This document shows positions 8,931 through 19,396 of a DNA stretch of 64,000 nt, piece by piece. The notes beneath the pieces are model-generated. The model was not told the origin of the DNA and made no database searches. It worked only from the letters and a program-made list of their open reading frames with translations. The number at the start of each line of letters is the position of its first letter. Within the stretch, counting starts at the first letter, position 1. The DNA is from Pseudomonadota bacterium (GTDB taxonomy: Bacteria; Bdellovibrionota_C; UBA2361; SZUA-149; DAOLCO01). The stretch is from positions 291,811 to 355,810 of the forward strand of contig JAIYCX010000039.1 of the NCBI GenBank assembly GCA_027487795.1, read 5' to 3'. The translations under genes were made by a program, and so were the position numbers.

Positions 8931-8977
8931 ATCATATACTTTAATTATCTAGTAAAACTAATCCTTTAAATTATACT

Positions 8978-9706
8978 ATGTCCCTCAGAAAACAAATTAA
9001 AAAGATGTCTTTCACCTTAATTACGGGAATTATAGTACTTTTATTTTTTAGTTCTTGTGGTGGGGGAGGAGGTGGCGGAAGTGATGATAATAATTCCTCC
9101 GATGGTAGCGTTAAAGTTACTAATAAAACTGGTGTTAGAATAATTAATGCTTCAATTGATTCAGCGCCATTAGGTATACACAAAGACGGTGTACTTTTAA
9201 GTATGAGTAAGTACCTAGGAGATGTTTATTTTAATAAAATAGATGAAAATTCTGGAAATATATTTATTACAAGGGCTGGCAGAGATACGGAGATACTAAA
9301 GAGCATTGCGATTAGTCCAAAGTCTGATACCGAGTATACTTTCTTTGCTTACGGTGAGACTAAAACAGATAATCTTAGATTTACACAACTTGAAGAGCCT
9401 ATACTAAGACCAGTGAATGGGACTGCACGCATTAGGCTATACAATGGCCTAAGTGGTCAGAATGACATTACTGCTAGTTTCTCAAGTTTTGGAGCAGCTA
9501 ATGGTAATCTAACAGCTAAATTTGGTGGATATAGTGGTGAGCTAACGTTACCTTCGGGTCAAGTAACGGTTTCTGCGACAACTAATTCTGGAAAACAACT
9601 AAGACAAGTACTTGATCTCCCTAATAAAGGAGAGCTTGCTATAGTAATAGCAGGAAATCTAGAATATGGTTTTAGTACTATTAAAGGGATTATAGATCTT
9701 GACTAA
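8978..9706 (+). CDS. DUF4397-like lipoprotein
   Basis: A 242-residue predicted lipoprotein. The signal ends at LLFFSSC (Cys27) and is followed directly by a run of seven glycines and an Asp/Ser-rich spacer. The body carries phrases typical of DUF4397 proteins, which are repeats of beta-rich extracytoplasmic domains: GVRIINASIDSAPLGIH, ARIRLYNGLSGQNDITA and LPSGQVTVSATTNSGK. The function is unknown. Its stop TAA directly abuts the dnaG start codon (TAAATG), so the two genes are probably co-transcribed. That is an odd partner for primase. Confidence 0.7.
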   Translation: MSLRKQIKKMSFTLITGIIVLLFFSSCGGGGGGGSDDNNSSDGSVKVTNKTGVRIINASIDSAPLGIHKDGVLLSMSKYLGDVYFNKIDENSGNIFITRAGRDTEILKSIAISPKSDTEYTFFAYGETKTDNLRFTQLEEPILRPVNGTARIRLYNGLSGQNDITASFSSFGAANGNLTAKFGGYSGELTLPSGQVTVSATTNSGKQLRQVLDLPNKGELAIVIAGNLEYGFSTIKGIIDLD

Positions 9707-11752
9707 ATGATTTACGATGAGCCCACAATTGAAAATGTAAGAGCTAGATCTAGTCTTATTCAATTAGTTGGAGAAAGAGCTGAAATTAAGCAAAGCGGTA
9801 GAAATTTTACAGCTTGTTGTCCTTTTCATTCTGAAAAAACACCATCCTTTCATATTAACGAAGAGGAAGGACTTTATTATTGTTTCGGTTGCGGAAAGAA
9901 AGGTAATACCTTTACATTTGTAATGGAAACTAGGGGATTAACCTTCCCAGAGTCAGTTCGATTTCTAGCAAGTAGAGCTGGTATTGTTTTACCTGAAAAT
10001 TCTACTTTTAATAAGAAAAACTTAGCTAGTAGAGAAAAAGCTGGTAGAGAAAAAAGCATAGATAAAAAGGTCGTATCTATAGTAGCAAACATATACGAAG
10101 ATTCACTATGGAATTCTAATATAAAAGAAGGACGTGATTTTTTAGTTAAAAGATCTGTTAATATAGATGTCGCAAAAAGGTTTAGAGTTGGTTTTGCTCC
10201 TAATGCATATAAGAGCGAAGGTAAATTGATTGATCTAATCGCAAAAAATTTTGTAGTATCTGATGCTGTTAGTAAAGATGATATATTTAGGTCGTTAGTT
10301 TCGGTCGGATTATTGAGGGATAAAAATAGCTCCGCTAATAAATCTAATGAACAAATAGGTTACCGTGAATTATTTTCAGATAGAGTTACTTTTCCAATAA
10401 CAAGAAGTGATAATTCCATAATTGCATTTGGAGGGAGGACGTTAAAAGATGCGCCTGAAATACCAAAGTATATAAATTCTCCAGAGAGTAGTATTTTTGA
10501 AAAGAGAAAATCGTTTTTTGGTTTAGGCCCATCCTTTCAGTCTGCTCAAAAGAAAAAAGTTGTTCATATCGTAGAAGGTTATTTAGATGTTATTTCTTTT
10601 TCTCAGCTAGGTATTGATAATACTATAGCAGTATGTGGAACTGCATTGACAGAAGATCATGCTAAAATTTTAAGTCGTTTCACAAAGCGGGTAGTGTTAA
10701 TTTTTGATGGTGATAAGGCGGGAAGATTAGCAGCGGGTAGATCATTTGAATCATTTTTAAATAGCGGAGTAGATTTAGTCCCAGTATTTTTACCGGAAGG
10801 TGAAGATCCAGATAGTATTACAAAAGGAAGGAGCGAGTCTGAAGTTTTATCAATAATAGAACAATCAAAAGGAGATTTGCTAAAATTATATATAGAGCTT
10901 GCCGCATCTGAAGTCAGAGGTCTTCAAAGAGGGGAATTGATATCTAATATTGGATTGAGTTTGTCGGAACTAAGTGCAACTGAGATTGGTGAAGTCGGAA
11001 AGAAAATTGCAACAACTTTTGCTAAGATTAATAATCCAATAGAATTAGATTTAAGAACGAAATCTCTTTCCGAATATTTAGGCGTTTCGAATAAATCTAT
11101 TTTGGAGATGATTAAGGAGCAAAAAGATTCGTTAAGAAAGTACGAGAATAAAAAAGAATCAAATATTCCCTCTGCACCATTAAATTCTACAACTAACATA
11201 AGCACAAGTATTAAAGAAAAAATTATTAGTGATGATGTAGAGTCTGCAATTATTTCTTCAAGCAAAACAGACATAGTTATTGATAACTTAAAGCGACAAT
11301 TTTTAATTGCTGTCCTAGTTCAGCCAAGAATAATTCTATCTGAATTACTTCCAGAGGACTTAACTTTTGTCCTAGTCGATCCAAAAGTTAACCGCTTGGT
11401 TAATAGACTTAGAGATTTATACAAGGAGAACAATACATTAGTTTCCTTGCATATGGCTTTAGAGGAAAAGGAACTTAGAGAGAAAGTTTTAGCACAACTA
11501 TATGGTGTACTTGTAGAATGTGGTCTTGAGAATGAAGGTTTATTGGACGAGGCAATAAAGCAGTTAGCTACTGGTGGTGCTCAATACCAAGAATTTGGAG
11601 CAAGTTTAATTAATACAGTAAAAAGGGTGTCCATATTGAAGGATTTGGATAAACTTAGAAATGACGAGGCCTTAGGAAGTGATAAGGTTTCTATTGCCCA
11701 GGAAAAACTATTAAAAAAACGATTACTTACTAAAGAAAAGGGGAAGAGTTAA
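9707..11752 (+). CDS. dnaG: DNA primase DnaG
   Basis: This primase synthesises RNA primers at the replication fork. The 681-residue protein has the CHC2 zinc domain (ligands C38, H41, C59, C62, in CCPFH and YCFGCG). The TOPRIM core follows with the acidic motif VEGYLDV near residue 289 and FDGDKAGRLAA near 334. A poorly conserved C-terminal region, expected to bind the DnaB helicase, ends the protein. Length and domain order are normal. It is followed, after 297 nt, by rpoD, as in the classical dnaG-rpoD arrangement, but no rpsU is present upstream. I see no convincing terminator or promoter in the 297-nt gap. Confidence 0.97.
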   Translation: MIYDEPTIENVRARSSLIQLVGERAEIKQSGRNFTACCPFHSEKTPSFHINEEEGLYYCFGCGKKGNTFTFVMETRGLTFPESVRFLASRAGIVLPENSTFNKKNLASREKAGREKSIDKKVVSIVANIYEDSLWNSNIKEGRDFLVKRSVNIDVAKRFRVGFAPNAYKSEGKLIDLIAKNFVVSDAVSKDDIFRSLVSVGLLRDKNSSANKSNEQIGYRELFSDRVTFPITRSDNSIIAFGGRTLKDAPEIPKYINSPESSIFEKRKSFFGLGPSFQSAQKKKVVHIVEGYLDVISFSQLGIDNTIAVCGTALTEDHAKILSRFTKRVVLIFDGDKAGRLAAGRSFESFLNSGVDLVPVFLPEGEDPDSITKGRSESEVLSIIEQSKGDLLKLYIELAASEVRGLQRGELISNIGLSLSELSATEIGEVGKKIATTFAKINNPIELDLRTKSLSEYLGVSNKSILEMIKEQKDSLRKYENKKESNIPSAPLNSTTNISTSIKEKIISDDVESAIISSSKTDIVIDNLKRQFLIAVLVQPRIILSELLPEDLTFVLVDPKVNRLVNRLRDLYKENNTLVSLHMALEEKELREKVLAQLYGVLVECGLENEGLLDEAIKQLATGGAQYQEFGASLINTVKRVSILKDLDKLRNDEALGSDKVSIAQEKLLKKRLLTKEKGKS

Positions 11753-12049
11753 GCTAGTTATATCTTTTAGTCTTACTATTGCTTAAGTGCCCCTATTTTT
11801 GTACACTTTACTCCTAATTTATTTAGAGAAGATTAGTAATTCTCATTGCTTATTAATTTTAAACTTTATATGCCATTATTTAGACTAACTGCTTAATAAG
11901 TAATTAGGCGCTTTATGTTTAATTATTAGTGTATTTAATTAATATTATAAATTTAATGTGCTGAAATGTAGTATCAATTTCTTAAATAGAATTTTGTTGA
12001 AGAAGTAAATTTAGACCAAATAGTATAAAGATCGTACCAACTTATAAAG

Positions 12050-14191
12050 ATGCCAAAGAAAACCTTGAGATCAACGCAAAGTAAAGTTTTAAAAACTAAA
12101 TTAGTAGATAAAAAATCGTCAGGCAAATTTATTGCTAAAAGTACGATTACAAAGTCTAGTGTTAGTAAGACTTCATCAATTAGTAATCAATCTGATTTAA
12201 AAAGAAAGCCAGGCAGACCTAAAGCTTCACTTCTTAAGACTGTTAAAAAAACAGCTAAGGTAGTTAGCATAAATAAGTCTGGTAATAGTTATGTGGATCC
12301 ATTATCTGATGAAATGTTACAAGATTCACCAGATGATTTAGAATTAAATGGTCAGGACTTTATTCCTGAGCCGGATGGGATTCATATTAAGCCTCTTAGA
12401 AGAGAAGTGAAAGATGCAGATCTTGAAAGTCTAGTACCTTTTGAAGGCGGAGCTCCAAGTGCTGATACTGATATGGATGATTTCTTTTCTCTAATAGGAG
12501 ATGGGGATCTAGATTTAATGGATGAGAACTCTGCTGGGGCTGCAAATTCTCAAGACGCGATGAATAGTCCTACTCAAACTACTGTAAATGAAACAGCACA
12601 AGAGAGTTCAGTAACTGCGGGTGTTGCCAGAGGTACTGACCCAGTTCGTATGTATCTGCGTGAAATGGGAGGCGTAAGTCTACTGACCAGAGAAGGTGAA
12701 GTAGTTATTGCTAAAAGAATTGAAGAAGGACAGTTTGAGATTAATAATGAAATTAGTAGATCTCCTGTTTGTATAAGTTATGCACTTCAAATTTGCGAGT
12801 CTCTTCGGGAAGGGAAAGTACGATATAAGGATTTATTTGATGAAGAAGAGGTAAATCCGGAAGAGGAAGAGTTAGAGGAAGAAGAGCTACCGGTTGAAGA
12901 TGAAGATGGAGCCTCTCCTAAAGCTGATTTACCTCCACCTGATGATGAAGAAGCTAAAAAGAAGTTTTTAAAGAAAGCTATTCCTCTTAAAAAATACTGG
13001 AAACAAATAGAAGAAGCTTTTCAAAATTATCAAAAGCTTTCACCAGATGATAAAAATTATAAAGAACAGCAAAAGAAGTACGAAAAACTTAGAGATAAGA
13101 TAAAAGAGAAGTATGAAGAATTGCAGTTAGGAAAAAAACACCTAGAAAATATCATAGAAGAAAAAAAGAGATTTTTATCACAAGTTAGTGGAGCTATTAA
13201 CGCAATAGAAAGTGCGCAAAGATCTACAGGAAGAACCCTTCCTGAGTTACAAGAAGCTATCGATGAGATTCTATCAGATGATCAGCTAGCTTTCAAAAGA
13301 GCTTGCAAGAGATTGAAAATGAAAGGCACTGAGGCAAAGGAATTAGCCGAAGGTTTAATTGAAGCAAGAAATAGAGTTAGATCGGTTGAGCAAGAAAGCT
13401 TATTAAATGCTATTGAACTGAGAAGATCTGTTAAGGCAATCGATAGAAGCGAAATAAAAGTTTATAATGCTAAACAAGAACTAGTTGAGGCAAACTTACG
13501 ACTCGTTGTCAGTTTAGCTAAGAAATATACTAATCGTGGGTTACAATTCTTGGATTTGATTCAAGAAGGTAATATCGGATTAATGAAGGCTGTAGATAAA
13601 TTTGAATATCAACGAGGATATAAATTTTCTACTTATGCTACTTGGTGGATACGTCAGGCGATAACTCGGGCAATTGCTGATCAAGCTAGAACGATCAGAA
13701 TTCCTGTTCACATGATAGAAACTATCAACAAGCTTGTAAGAGTACAGAGATTTCTTGTGCAAGATTTAGGTAGAGAGCCAACTCCGGAAGAAATTGCTGA
13801 GAGAATGGATATTTCTGTCGATAAGGTAAGAAAAGTAATTAAAATTGCTAAAGAGCCAATATCTTTAGAGACTCCAATTGGTGAAGATGCTGATAGTGCT
13901 CTAGGAGATTTTATTGAAGATAAGAGAGTTATATTGCCATCAGATGCAGTAGAGAATTTAAATCTTCAAGAGCAGACAAGAAGAGTACTTGGCACACTTA
14001 CACCAAGAGAAGAGAAAGTACTTAGAATGAGATTTGGTATTGGAGAGAGAAGTGATCATACTCTTGAAGAGGTAGGAAAGAATTTTGATGTTACTAGAGA
14101 AAGAATTCGTCAAATCGAGGCAAAAGCTTTGAGAAAGTTAAGACATCCTAGTAGAGTTAAGAAGCTAAAAGGATTTGTCGACAAACATTAA
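12050..14191 (+). CDS. rpoD: Primary sigma factor RpoD (sigma-70) with atypical N-terminus
   Basis: The housekeeping sigma factor, 713 residues. Region 1.2 starts near residue 196 ([12 protein letters not shown]). An acidic non-conserved insert ([11 protein letters not shown]) covers about 265-295, followed by a long helical spacer. Region 2 begins near 477 ([17 protein letters not shown]), with the 2.3/2.4 segment [15 protein letters not shown] near 523. Regions 3 and 4 end with the helix-turn-helix [17 protein letters not shown] near 680. The first 100 residues are Lys/Ser/Thr-rich with an AT-hook-like KRKPGRPK near residue 52. I cannot recognise the usual acidic autoinhibitory region 1.1. 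Confidence 0.96.
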   Translation: MPKKTLRSTQSKVLKTKLVDKKSSGKFIAKSTITKSSVSKTSSISNQSDLKRKPGRPKASLLKTVKKTAKVVSINKSGNSYVDPLSDEMLQDSPDDLELNGQDFIPEPDGIHIKPLRREVKDADLESLVPFEGGAPSADTDMDDFFSLIGDGDLDLMDENSAGAANSQDAMNSPTQTTVNETAQESSVTAGVARGTDPVRMYLREMGGVSLLTREGEVVIAKRIEEGQFEINNEISRSPVCISYALQICESLREGKVRYKDLFDEEEVNPEEEELEEEELPVEDEDGASPKADLPPPDDEEAKKKFLKKAIPLKKYWKQIEEAFQNYQKLSPDDKNYKEQQKKYEKLRDKIKEKYEELQLGKKHLENIIEEKKRFLSQVSGAINAIESAQRSTGRTLPELQEAIDEILSDDQLAFKRACKRLKMKGTEAKELAEGLIEARNRVRSVEQESLLNAIELRRSVKAIDRSEIKVYNAKQELVEANLRLVVSLAKKYTNRGLQFLDLIQEGNIGLMKAVDKFEYQRGYKFSTYATWWIRQAITRAIADQARTIRIPVHMIETINKLVRVQRFLVQDLGREPTPEEIAERMDISVDKVRKVIKIAKEPISLETPIGEDADSALGDFIEDKRVILPSDAVENLNLQEQTRRVLGTLTPREEKVLRMRFGIGERSDHTLEEVGKNFDVTRERIRQIEAKALRKLRHPSRVKKLKGFVDKH

Positions 14192-14210
14192 AATAGAACA
14201 CTAAGAGATG

Positions 14211-14239
14211 TTGACCTTTATCCAATTCGAATGTATTTT
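14211..14239 (+). promoter_or_regulatory. Sigma-70-type promoter for the tRNA gene
   Basis: TTGACC at 14211-14216 and TATTTT at 14234-14239 are separated by exactly 17 nt. The expected transcription start is near 14246, about 9 nt before the mature tRNA 5' end. Confidence 0.5.
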
Positions 14240-14254
14240 CCACCAGAATTATAA

Positions 14255-14328
<74 letters not shown>

Positions 14329-14345
14329 TTTTTATAATATTAATA

Positions 14346-14388
14346 TTTAGAGTAAGCTAATCAATCCTACTGATTAGCTTACTCTAAA
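14346..14388. terminator. Bidirectional terminator-like hairpin between tRNA and TonB/TolA gene
   Basis: Arms 14346-14363 and 14371-14388 form an 18-bp perfect stem with a 7-nt loop. The right arm covers the stop codon and last codons of the convergent minus-strand gene. Neither strand has a clean T-tract after the stem, so termination efficiency is uncertain. Confidence 0.6.
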
Positions 14389-15371
14389 CCAGTTCCTAAA
14401 AGTATCCATTGTCTTGCTCTACCAGTACCACCACCTCTAACCCAAGCTTTTGATTGAAAAATAAATCTAATTGTTCCATCAGAGCTCTTTGCTTGTGGTG
14501 GAGGATTTTGATCCCAGGCACCTTTCCTCACTGCGGCAAGTACTGAACCATCAAAAATCTTTAAGCCTGAAGATTCATTTATTTGAGCACTTATAAATTT
14601 ACCTTTTTGATCAAGCACTGCTATTATTGTAATTTGATCTGTTTGAATTCCACGGCTTAATTGTGGATCGTCACTCCAATTACTTGATTTTAAAGCATCA
14701 AAAACTTTTAATGCTACTCTTCTAACAAAAACTGAAAAACGATCAGCTTTAGCATTTAATAACGTTAAGTCTCCTTCAAGAACATCTGGTAAATAATCAG
14801 AACTTCCACCATTTCCACTAAAACTTCCAGCAGACCCAAATTTAGATATCAAGTCTTTATTTCTAGATTCTTCTGTTTTCTTAGCTTCAACTTCTTTATT
14901 TTTAGCTAGTTGATTTTCTTCATTTATTAATTCGCTTTGATTTAAAAGCAAATTATTTACATCTAATTTTTTATTAGTTTGATTCCTCTCTATGATTTTT
15001 TTTTCTGGTTGAGCTATTTTTTTTACTTCTTTTTTTATTTCTTGCTTTGCGGGTCCTGGTGGATTTTGGCCTTTTTTTATTGTTTGTTTTTCAAATGAAG
15101 TATCAACATCAGATCTAAGATTAGTTTCTACTGGTTCTATGTTAGTTTTAATATCAGAAGGTGTTACTATCTGATTTGTTTTAATTGGTACTAATTCTTC
15201 TTTTTTAGAATTTAGGTCTATCTTTATTTCTAAAGGCTTAGATTCTGGAATGAGGTCGATTTTTTTTAAATTGCCGATAGAAAAAAGACAGATATGCAAT
15301 CCTAGCGATAACAAGAGACCGAGAAACAGTCTTTTTTCGTAATAATTGTCTATGTCATCGAATTTTTGCAA
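14379..15371 (-). CDS. TonB/TolA-type protein with C-terminal TonB domain
   Basis: A 330-residue inner-membrane anchored protein. One N-terminal transmembrane helix (about residues 15-33) is followed by a charged Lys/Glu/Asn-rich periplasmic stretch to about residue 190. The C-terminal TonB-like domain covers about 235-315, including ITIIAVLDQKGKFISAQI, NESSGLKIFDGSVLAAVRKG and IRFIFQSKAWV. Such proteins carry proton-motive energy across the periplasm, either to TonB-dependent receptors or as TolA in envelope constriction. No exbB/exbD or tolQ/tolR genes are nearby, so the choice between TonB and TolA is open. Confidence 0.75.
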   Translation of the reverse strand: MQKFDDIDNYYEKRLFLGLLLSLGLHICLFSIGNLKKIDLIPESKPLEIKIDLNSKKEELVPIKTNQIVTPSDIKTNIEPVETNLRSDVDTSFEKQTIKKGQNPPGPAKQEIKKEVKKIAQPEKKIIERNQTNKKLDVNNLLLNQSELINEENQLAKNKEVEAKKTEESRNKDLISKFGSAGSFSGNGGSSDYLPDVLEGDLTLLNAKADRFSVFVRRVALKVFDALKSSNWSDDPQLSRGIQTDQITIIAVLDQKGKFISAQINESSGLKIFDGSVLAAVRKGAWDQNPPPQAKSSDGTIRFIFQSKAWVRGGGTGRARQWILLGTGLE

Positions 15372-15472
15372 GCGTTTACCTAGTTAATTGAAAAATATGG
15401 ACAGTTTTATTACAAGACTATATAACTTAATTAAATTTGCACATAAAGAATCAATAAGTAAATAAGGCATAT

Positions 15473-15685
15473 ATGTTTAATCTTGGTCCATGGGAACTTA
15501 TTATTATATTATTTGTTGTGCTTATAGTTTTTGGTCCTGGAAGACTTCCTGAATTAGGAAAGGGTCTTGGAGAAGGAATAAAAAACTTTAAGAAGGGAAT
15601 AAAAGATTCTAAATCAATTGATGCTAGTCCTTCAGTTGATCAAATTGATTCTAGTTTGGATACTAAAAAAGTATCTGAAAAATAA
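15473..15685 (+). CDS. tatA: Twin-arginine translocase subunit TatA
   Basis: TatA oligomers form the conduit of the twin-arginine export pathway for folded proteins. The 70-residue protein has the N-terminal helix [22 protein letters not shown], here cited by position: residues 8-29. The [20 protein letters not shown] hinge and amphipathic helix and a short polar tail follow. Length is normal. No tatB or tatC lies in the window, so the rest of the translocase must be encoded elsewhere. The neighbouring minus-strand gene ends 4 nt after its stop. Confidence 0.93.
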   Translation: MFNLGPWELIIILFVVLIVFGPGRLPELGKGLGEGIKNFKKGIKDSKSIDASPSVDQIDSSLDTKKVSEK

Positions 15686-15688
15686 GCT

Positions 15689-17488
15689 TTATATTTTTTC
15701 TTTAGTTAATTCTTCAGATGGGTGTCTATTCACACTATAGATTCTCGAACCAAAATAGAAGTAGCCCTTCTCTATATTCTCAATAATTACCTTGAATGGT
15801 ATTTTTGAATTAGGGAATAGCTCTCTAGAGATTCTATTATTTTGCAATTTCTTAATATCATCGGTACTTAATTTAACAAGATCTATTATTGTTTGTAGGT
15901 TATTAAGTTCGTTTGGAATAAAGATTTTTTCGGTTTTAACTAGACTATTAAGTGAATCAAATAATTGAGTTTCTAGTACCGCGTCGTAGAGAGAATATTC
16001 AGTCGTATTTAAAAGAAAACCAGAAATTACGACTAAGGGATTTTTATCTTTATCAGGTCTTAATTCAGCCCTTAAATCAGATAAGCTAAGGCCTACAGGG
16101 GGAACTACTTCTGATATTGGTGAAAACAACGAGAATTCACTACCATCTGATTCATTGTTAGGTATTTCTAACTTTTTTGCATAAAAATAAAAAAACAATA
16201 GAAGGAACGAGGGGATACTCCATGCTACGAAAATAGATCTTAGATAATTACTAGAAAAGTAGGATTGAAAGTTTGATAGAAAACCTTCATTTATTTTATT
16301 ATTATCTTTAAAAGTTTTATTTTTACTACTTCTCTGTTGATTTTCTTTTAATGTTTTATCATTTTCATCTTCGTAGTCTTCGTCTATTTCTTCTTCTGGT
16401 CTTAGGAAGCCTTCTACTTCTAAGGAATCTCTTTTTATGACGGTAGTATGCTTCATGCTTCGATTAGAGATATCATCAGAGGTTTCTTCTGTTGCACCTT
16501 TAATGTGGCTTAGCGGGATATCTAAATCATCTGAATTCGTATTCGGGCCAACTGTTTTCCCTTTCTCTATGATTAATGATGATGAGTGATTAAAACTTGC
16601 CTCTATCGGAGATTCTTCTACACCAGAAATAACATTTTTTAGTTTCGACCATGAGTTAACTTCAGCATCTTCATCTAGTATATTTGCTTTGTCAGTATCA
16701 TTTAAAAAAGTATTATCTTTATTGTCGGCAGAAGTGTTACTAATAATCTCGCTTATTGATATTGGTGCACTAAATGTTCCAGTAGAAGATCTGTGACCTC
16801 CTGCTCTAAATAAGTTTGAAAGATCTCCTGTAGCTTGTCTATTCGAATTTAGAGGACTTGAGATTGTGGGATCTTCTAAATTAACTTCTTCAGATTTAGT
16901 ATTATCTATTTTATTTACAAAGCTTGGTTTAGGATACTCCTCTGTTGGAAGTCGATGATTTGCTCTATTAGGAGTTTGTGGATTTTTATTTTCTAGATTT
17001 TTGCTTTCTTGACTTCCCCAATCAACAGATACAGGAGAGTTGCTTCCTGAGGAGGCATATACCAACTCATTAATAGTGTCTTTATCTAATCTTGAATCTT
17101 GTTTAGTCTTTGTTTTTAAATCTAGGGCTTCCTTCTCTTCACCAAATTTTCCAGAGGTTGAACTTTCAAGCTCAGGATTTTTGTTTATTTTTATATTAGA
17201 TTCTGTAAAACCTAAATCTAACTGCTCACCTGAAGTATTTGAACCAAATGTCCAAATTTTAGATAAGTCTGTATTCGAATTTTTCGGGGTATTATTAGAG
17301 ATTATAGGTGGATTAACAGGGGTTTTTTCTTGAGGATTTGCTGCTGAATTAATATTTTCCTCAGCTAGTAAAGAAAAAACAGTCTGACATCTCGAACATT
17401 GAAACTTAGGGTTTAAACTTCCAGCAATTTGAGTCTCTTGTATGGCAAATTTGGTGCTACAAGATGGACATTGTATGATTTTAGTCAT
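15689..17488 (-). CDS. MJ0042-type zinc-ribbon membrane protein with DUF3426-like domain
   Basis: A 599-residue protein. The N-terminal zinc ribbon has ligands C7, C10, C31 and C34 (CPSC, CSRC). About 370 residues of Ser/Asn/Glu-rich, probably disordered sequence follow. A single membrane helix lies near 416-438 (FVAWSIPSFLLLFFYFY). The C-terminal domain of about 150 residues (LVVISGFLLNTTEYSLYDAVLETQLFD, cited in part) resembles DUF3426, with the usual phrase about conserved N, then a beta strand and a hydrophobic core. The architecture is common in Gram-negatives, but the function is unknown. It is divergent from rlmB, with an 84-nt spacer. Confidence 0.7.
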   Translation of the reverse strand: MTKIIQCPSCSTKFAIQETQIAGSLNPKFQCSRCQTVFSLLAEENINSAANPQEKTPVNPPIISNNTPKNSNTDLSKIWTFGSNTSGEQLDLGFTESNIKINKNPELESSTSGKFGEEKEALDLKTKTKQDSRLDKDTINELVYASSGSNSPVSVDWGSQESKNLENKNPQTPNRANHRLPTEEYPKPSFVNKIDNTKSEEVNLEDPTISSPLNSNRQATGDLSNLFRAGGHRSSTGTFSAPISISEIISNTSADNKDNTFLNDTDKANILDEDAEVNSWSKLKNVISGVEESPIEASFNHSSSLIIEKGKTVGPNTNSDDLDIPLSHIKGATEETSDDISNRSMKHTTVIKRDSLEVEGFLRPEEEIDEDYEDENDKTLKENQQRSSKNKTFKDNNKINEGFLSNFQSYFSSNYLRSIFVAWSIPSFLLLFFYFYAKKLEIPNNESDGSEFSLFSPISEVVPPVGLSLSDLRAELRPDKDKNPLVVISGFLLNTTEYSLYDAVLETQLFDSLNSLVKTEKIFIPNELNNLQTIIDLVKLSTDDIKKLQNNRISRELFPNSKIPFKVIIENIEKGYFYFGSRIYSVNRHPSEELTKEKI

Positions 17489-17572
17489 TAAATAAATATA
17501 TTTTAATAGGGATTTTTACCCTTTGATTTTAATAAGATATAACAGCTTTCAAATTCAGAAAAGATTAATATT

Positions 17573-18349
17573 TTGCATAATTCTAAAACATATAAAGAAG
17601 AAAGTTCTAGTAACTTTGTTATGATTCCTGGAAGAAGATCTGTCTTGGAGCTTTTAAGGCATAGGCCTGAGAGAATTAAACAAGTTTTTATTAGTGAAGG
17701 AGCTAAATTTGATCCAGAACTGTACGAGCTTTGCAGTACAGCTTCCTTAGAAACCAAGGTATTAACTAGGCAAGCTTTTAGAGATTTATCTGCTAGTTTT
17801 GATATGGAATCGACACAGGGGGTGATTGCTGAAATAACAAAATCTAGTTCTTTAGGGTATGAACAATTTTTAGATAAGGTATTGTCTTCTACTTTCCCAT
17901 TAATTGTTGCATTAGATCAAATACAAGACCCTCAAAATTTAGGGGCAATTTTTAGGGTTTGTGAATGTGTTGGGATAGGTGGGGTAATTTTTCCAAGAAG
18001 TGGTAGTGTTGGAGTGACACCAACAGTAAGAAAGACTAGTATCGGAGCTTCGGAAATATTGTTGTACTCTGAGGTGAGTAATTTATCTAGGGCTATAAAT
18101 GAAGCTAGAGATAGGGGATTTCTAATCTATGGTACTAGCTTATCACAAAAAAGTGATTCTATTTATACAACTACATTTTCTCTTCCTATGATGTTAGTTT
18201 TGGGAAGCGAACATTCTGGCCTCAGACAGCAGACTGAAAAATTATGCGATTCTCTAATTTATCTTCCAATGCATGGAGTTATGCAGTCTTTAAATGTTTC
18301 TACTGCGGCAAGTGCTTTATTATTTGAGTTAAGAAGAGTTCTTAAGTAA
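17573..18349 (+). CDS. rlmB: SpoU-family RNA 2'-O-methyltransferase, RlmB-like
   Basis: This trefoil-knot SAM-dependent enzyme most likely methylates the 2'-O of G2251 in 23S rRNA. The N-terminal substrate-binding part is IPGRRSVLELLRHRPERI. SpoU motif 1 is DQIQDPQNLGAIFRVCE, motif 2 is LGSEHSGLRQQ, and motif 3 is SLNVSTAASALLFEL, all in the expected order. A TTG at 17573 gives 258 residues. The ATG at 17621 (MIPGRRS) gives 242 and matches family N-termini about as well, so the start is uncertain. TrmH-type tRNA enzymes are the main alternative, but the N-terminal domain favours RlmB. Confidence 0.85.
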   Translation: MHNSKTYKEESSSNFVMIPGRRSVLELLRHRPERIKQVFISEGAKFDPELYELCSTASLETKVLTRQAFRDLSASFDMESTQGVIAEITKSSSLGYEQFLDKVLSSTFPLIVALDQIQDPQNLGAIFRVCECVGIGGVIFPRSGSVGVTPTVRKTSIGASEILLYSEVSNLSRAINEARDRGFLIYGTSLSQKSDSIYTTTFSLPMMLVLGSEHSGLRQQTEKLCDSLIYLPMHGVMQSLNVSTAASALLFELRRVLK

Positions 18350-18384
18350 TTAGTTATTAATCTTTATTTTATTTAATTATATTT

Positions 18385-19353
18385 ATGTCTGATTTAGTTT
18401 TTTCAGGAGTACAACCTTCAGCCGCCTCGGTTCATATCGGTAATTATTTAGGAGCAATGAAGTGGTTTGTTAAACTTCAAGAACAGTTCCCATTGATGGT
18501 TTGTGTTGTTGATTTTCATGCTTTAACATCCGTTGATAAAAGGGGAGAACTTCGATCTTTTTCTCAATCTCTTGCTGCTACTTATCTTGCCTTGGGATTG
18601 ACTAAGGATTCTACAATACTATTTAGACAATCAGATATACCAGAAGTGTGTGAGTTAACATGGTATTTAGCATGTCAATTTCCACTAGGGCTATTAGAAA
18701 GAGCTACGGCATTTAAGGATAAAAGAGAAAAACAAGAGCAGGTTAATTCAGGCTTACTATTTTATCCGATTCTTATGGCAGCTGATATTTTATTATATAA
18801 GGCTACTAAAGTACCTGTAGGAGCAGATCAAAAACAGCACATAGAAATGACGAGAGAAGTCTCTGAGAAGTTTAACTATCGTTTTGGAACTACGTTTCCG
18901 CAGCCAGAACCTTTAATCGATAAGAAAACAGGAATCATTCCTGGCCTTGATGGTAGAAAGATGTCGAAAAGTTATGATAACTTTATTGGTTTATTTGAAA
19001 CAGAAAAGGTGATTGAGTCCAAGGTTAAAAAAATTGTTACTGATTCTAAGGGAGTTGATGAATCTAAGGATCCTGAAACTTGTAATGTTTTTTCACTTTA
19101 TAATCATTTTGCAACCGAAGATGAAATTTCAGAATTAAGGGAAAGCTATCTTAAAGGCGGTCTTGGCTATGGTACTGCAAAGATGGAGCTTTTCAGAGTT
19201 ATAATGAGAGAACTTTCACCGATTCGTGAGAAATACACATATTATATGTCTAGACCGCGGGAAGTTGAGACAATATTAGAACAAGGTGCTGAAAAGGCTA
19301 GGATTATTGCTTTAAAGACAATGAAAGAAGTTAAAGAAGCAATTGGTATATAG
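18385..19353 (+). CDS. trpS: Tryptophanyl-tRNA synthetase
   Basis: A class I aminoacyl-tRNA synthetase that charges tRNA-Trp. The HIGH-type motif reads HIGN at residues 17-20 (in SVHIGNYLGAMK), and KMSKS is intact near 192-196 (GRKMSKSYDNFI). The 322-residue length is usual for bacterial TrpS. It follows rlmB by 35 nt and is probably co-transcribed with it. Confidence 0.96.
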   Translation: MSDLVFSGVQPSAASVHIGNYLGAMKWFVKLQEQFPLMVCVVDFHALTSVDKRGELRSFSQSLAATYLALGLTKDSTILFRQSDIPEVCELTWYLACQFPLGLLERATAFKDKREKQEQVNSGLLFYPILMAADILLYKATKVPVGADQKQHIEMTREVSEKFNYRFGTTFPQPEPLIDKKTGIIPGLDGRKMSKSYDNFIGLFETEKVIESKVKKIVTDSKGVDESKDPETCNVFSLYNHFATEDEISELRESYLKGGLGYGTAKMELFRVIMRELSPIREKYTYYMSRPREVETILEQGAEKARIIALKTMKEVKEAIGI

Positions 19354-19396
19354 TATTTGAATTTATCTATATATAATTCAGATACTTATTAGGGTA

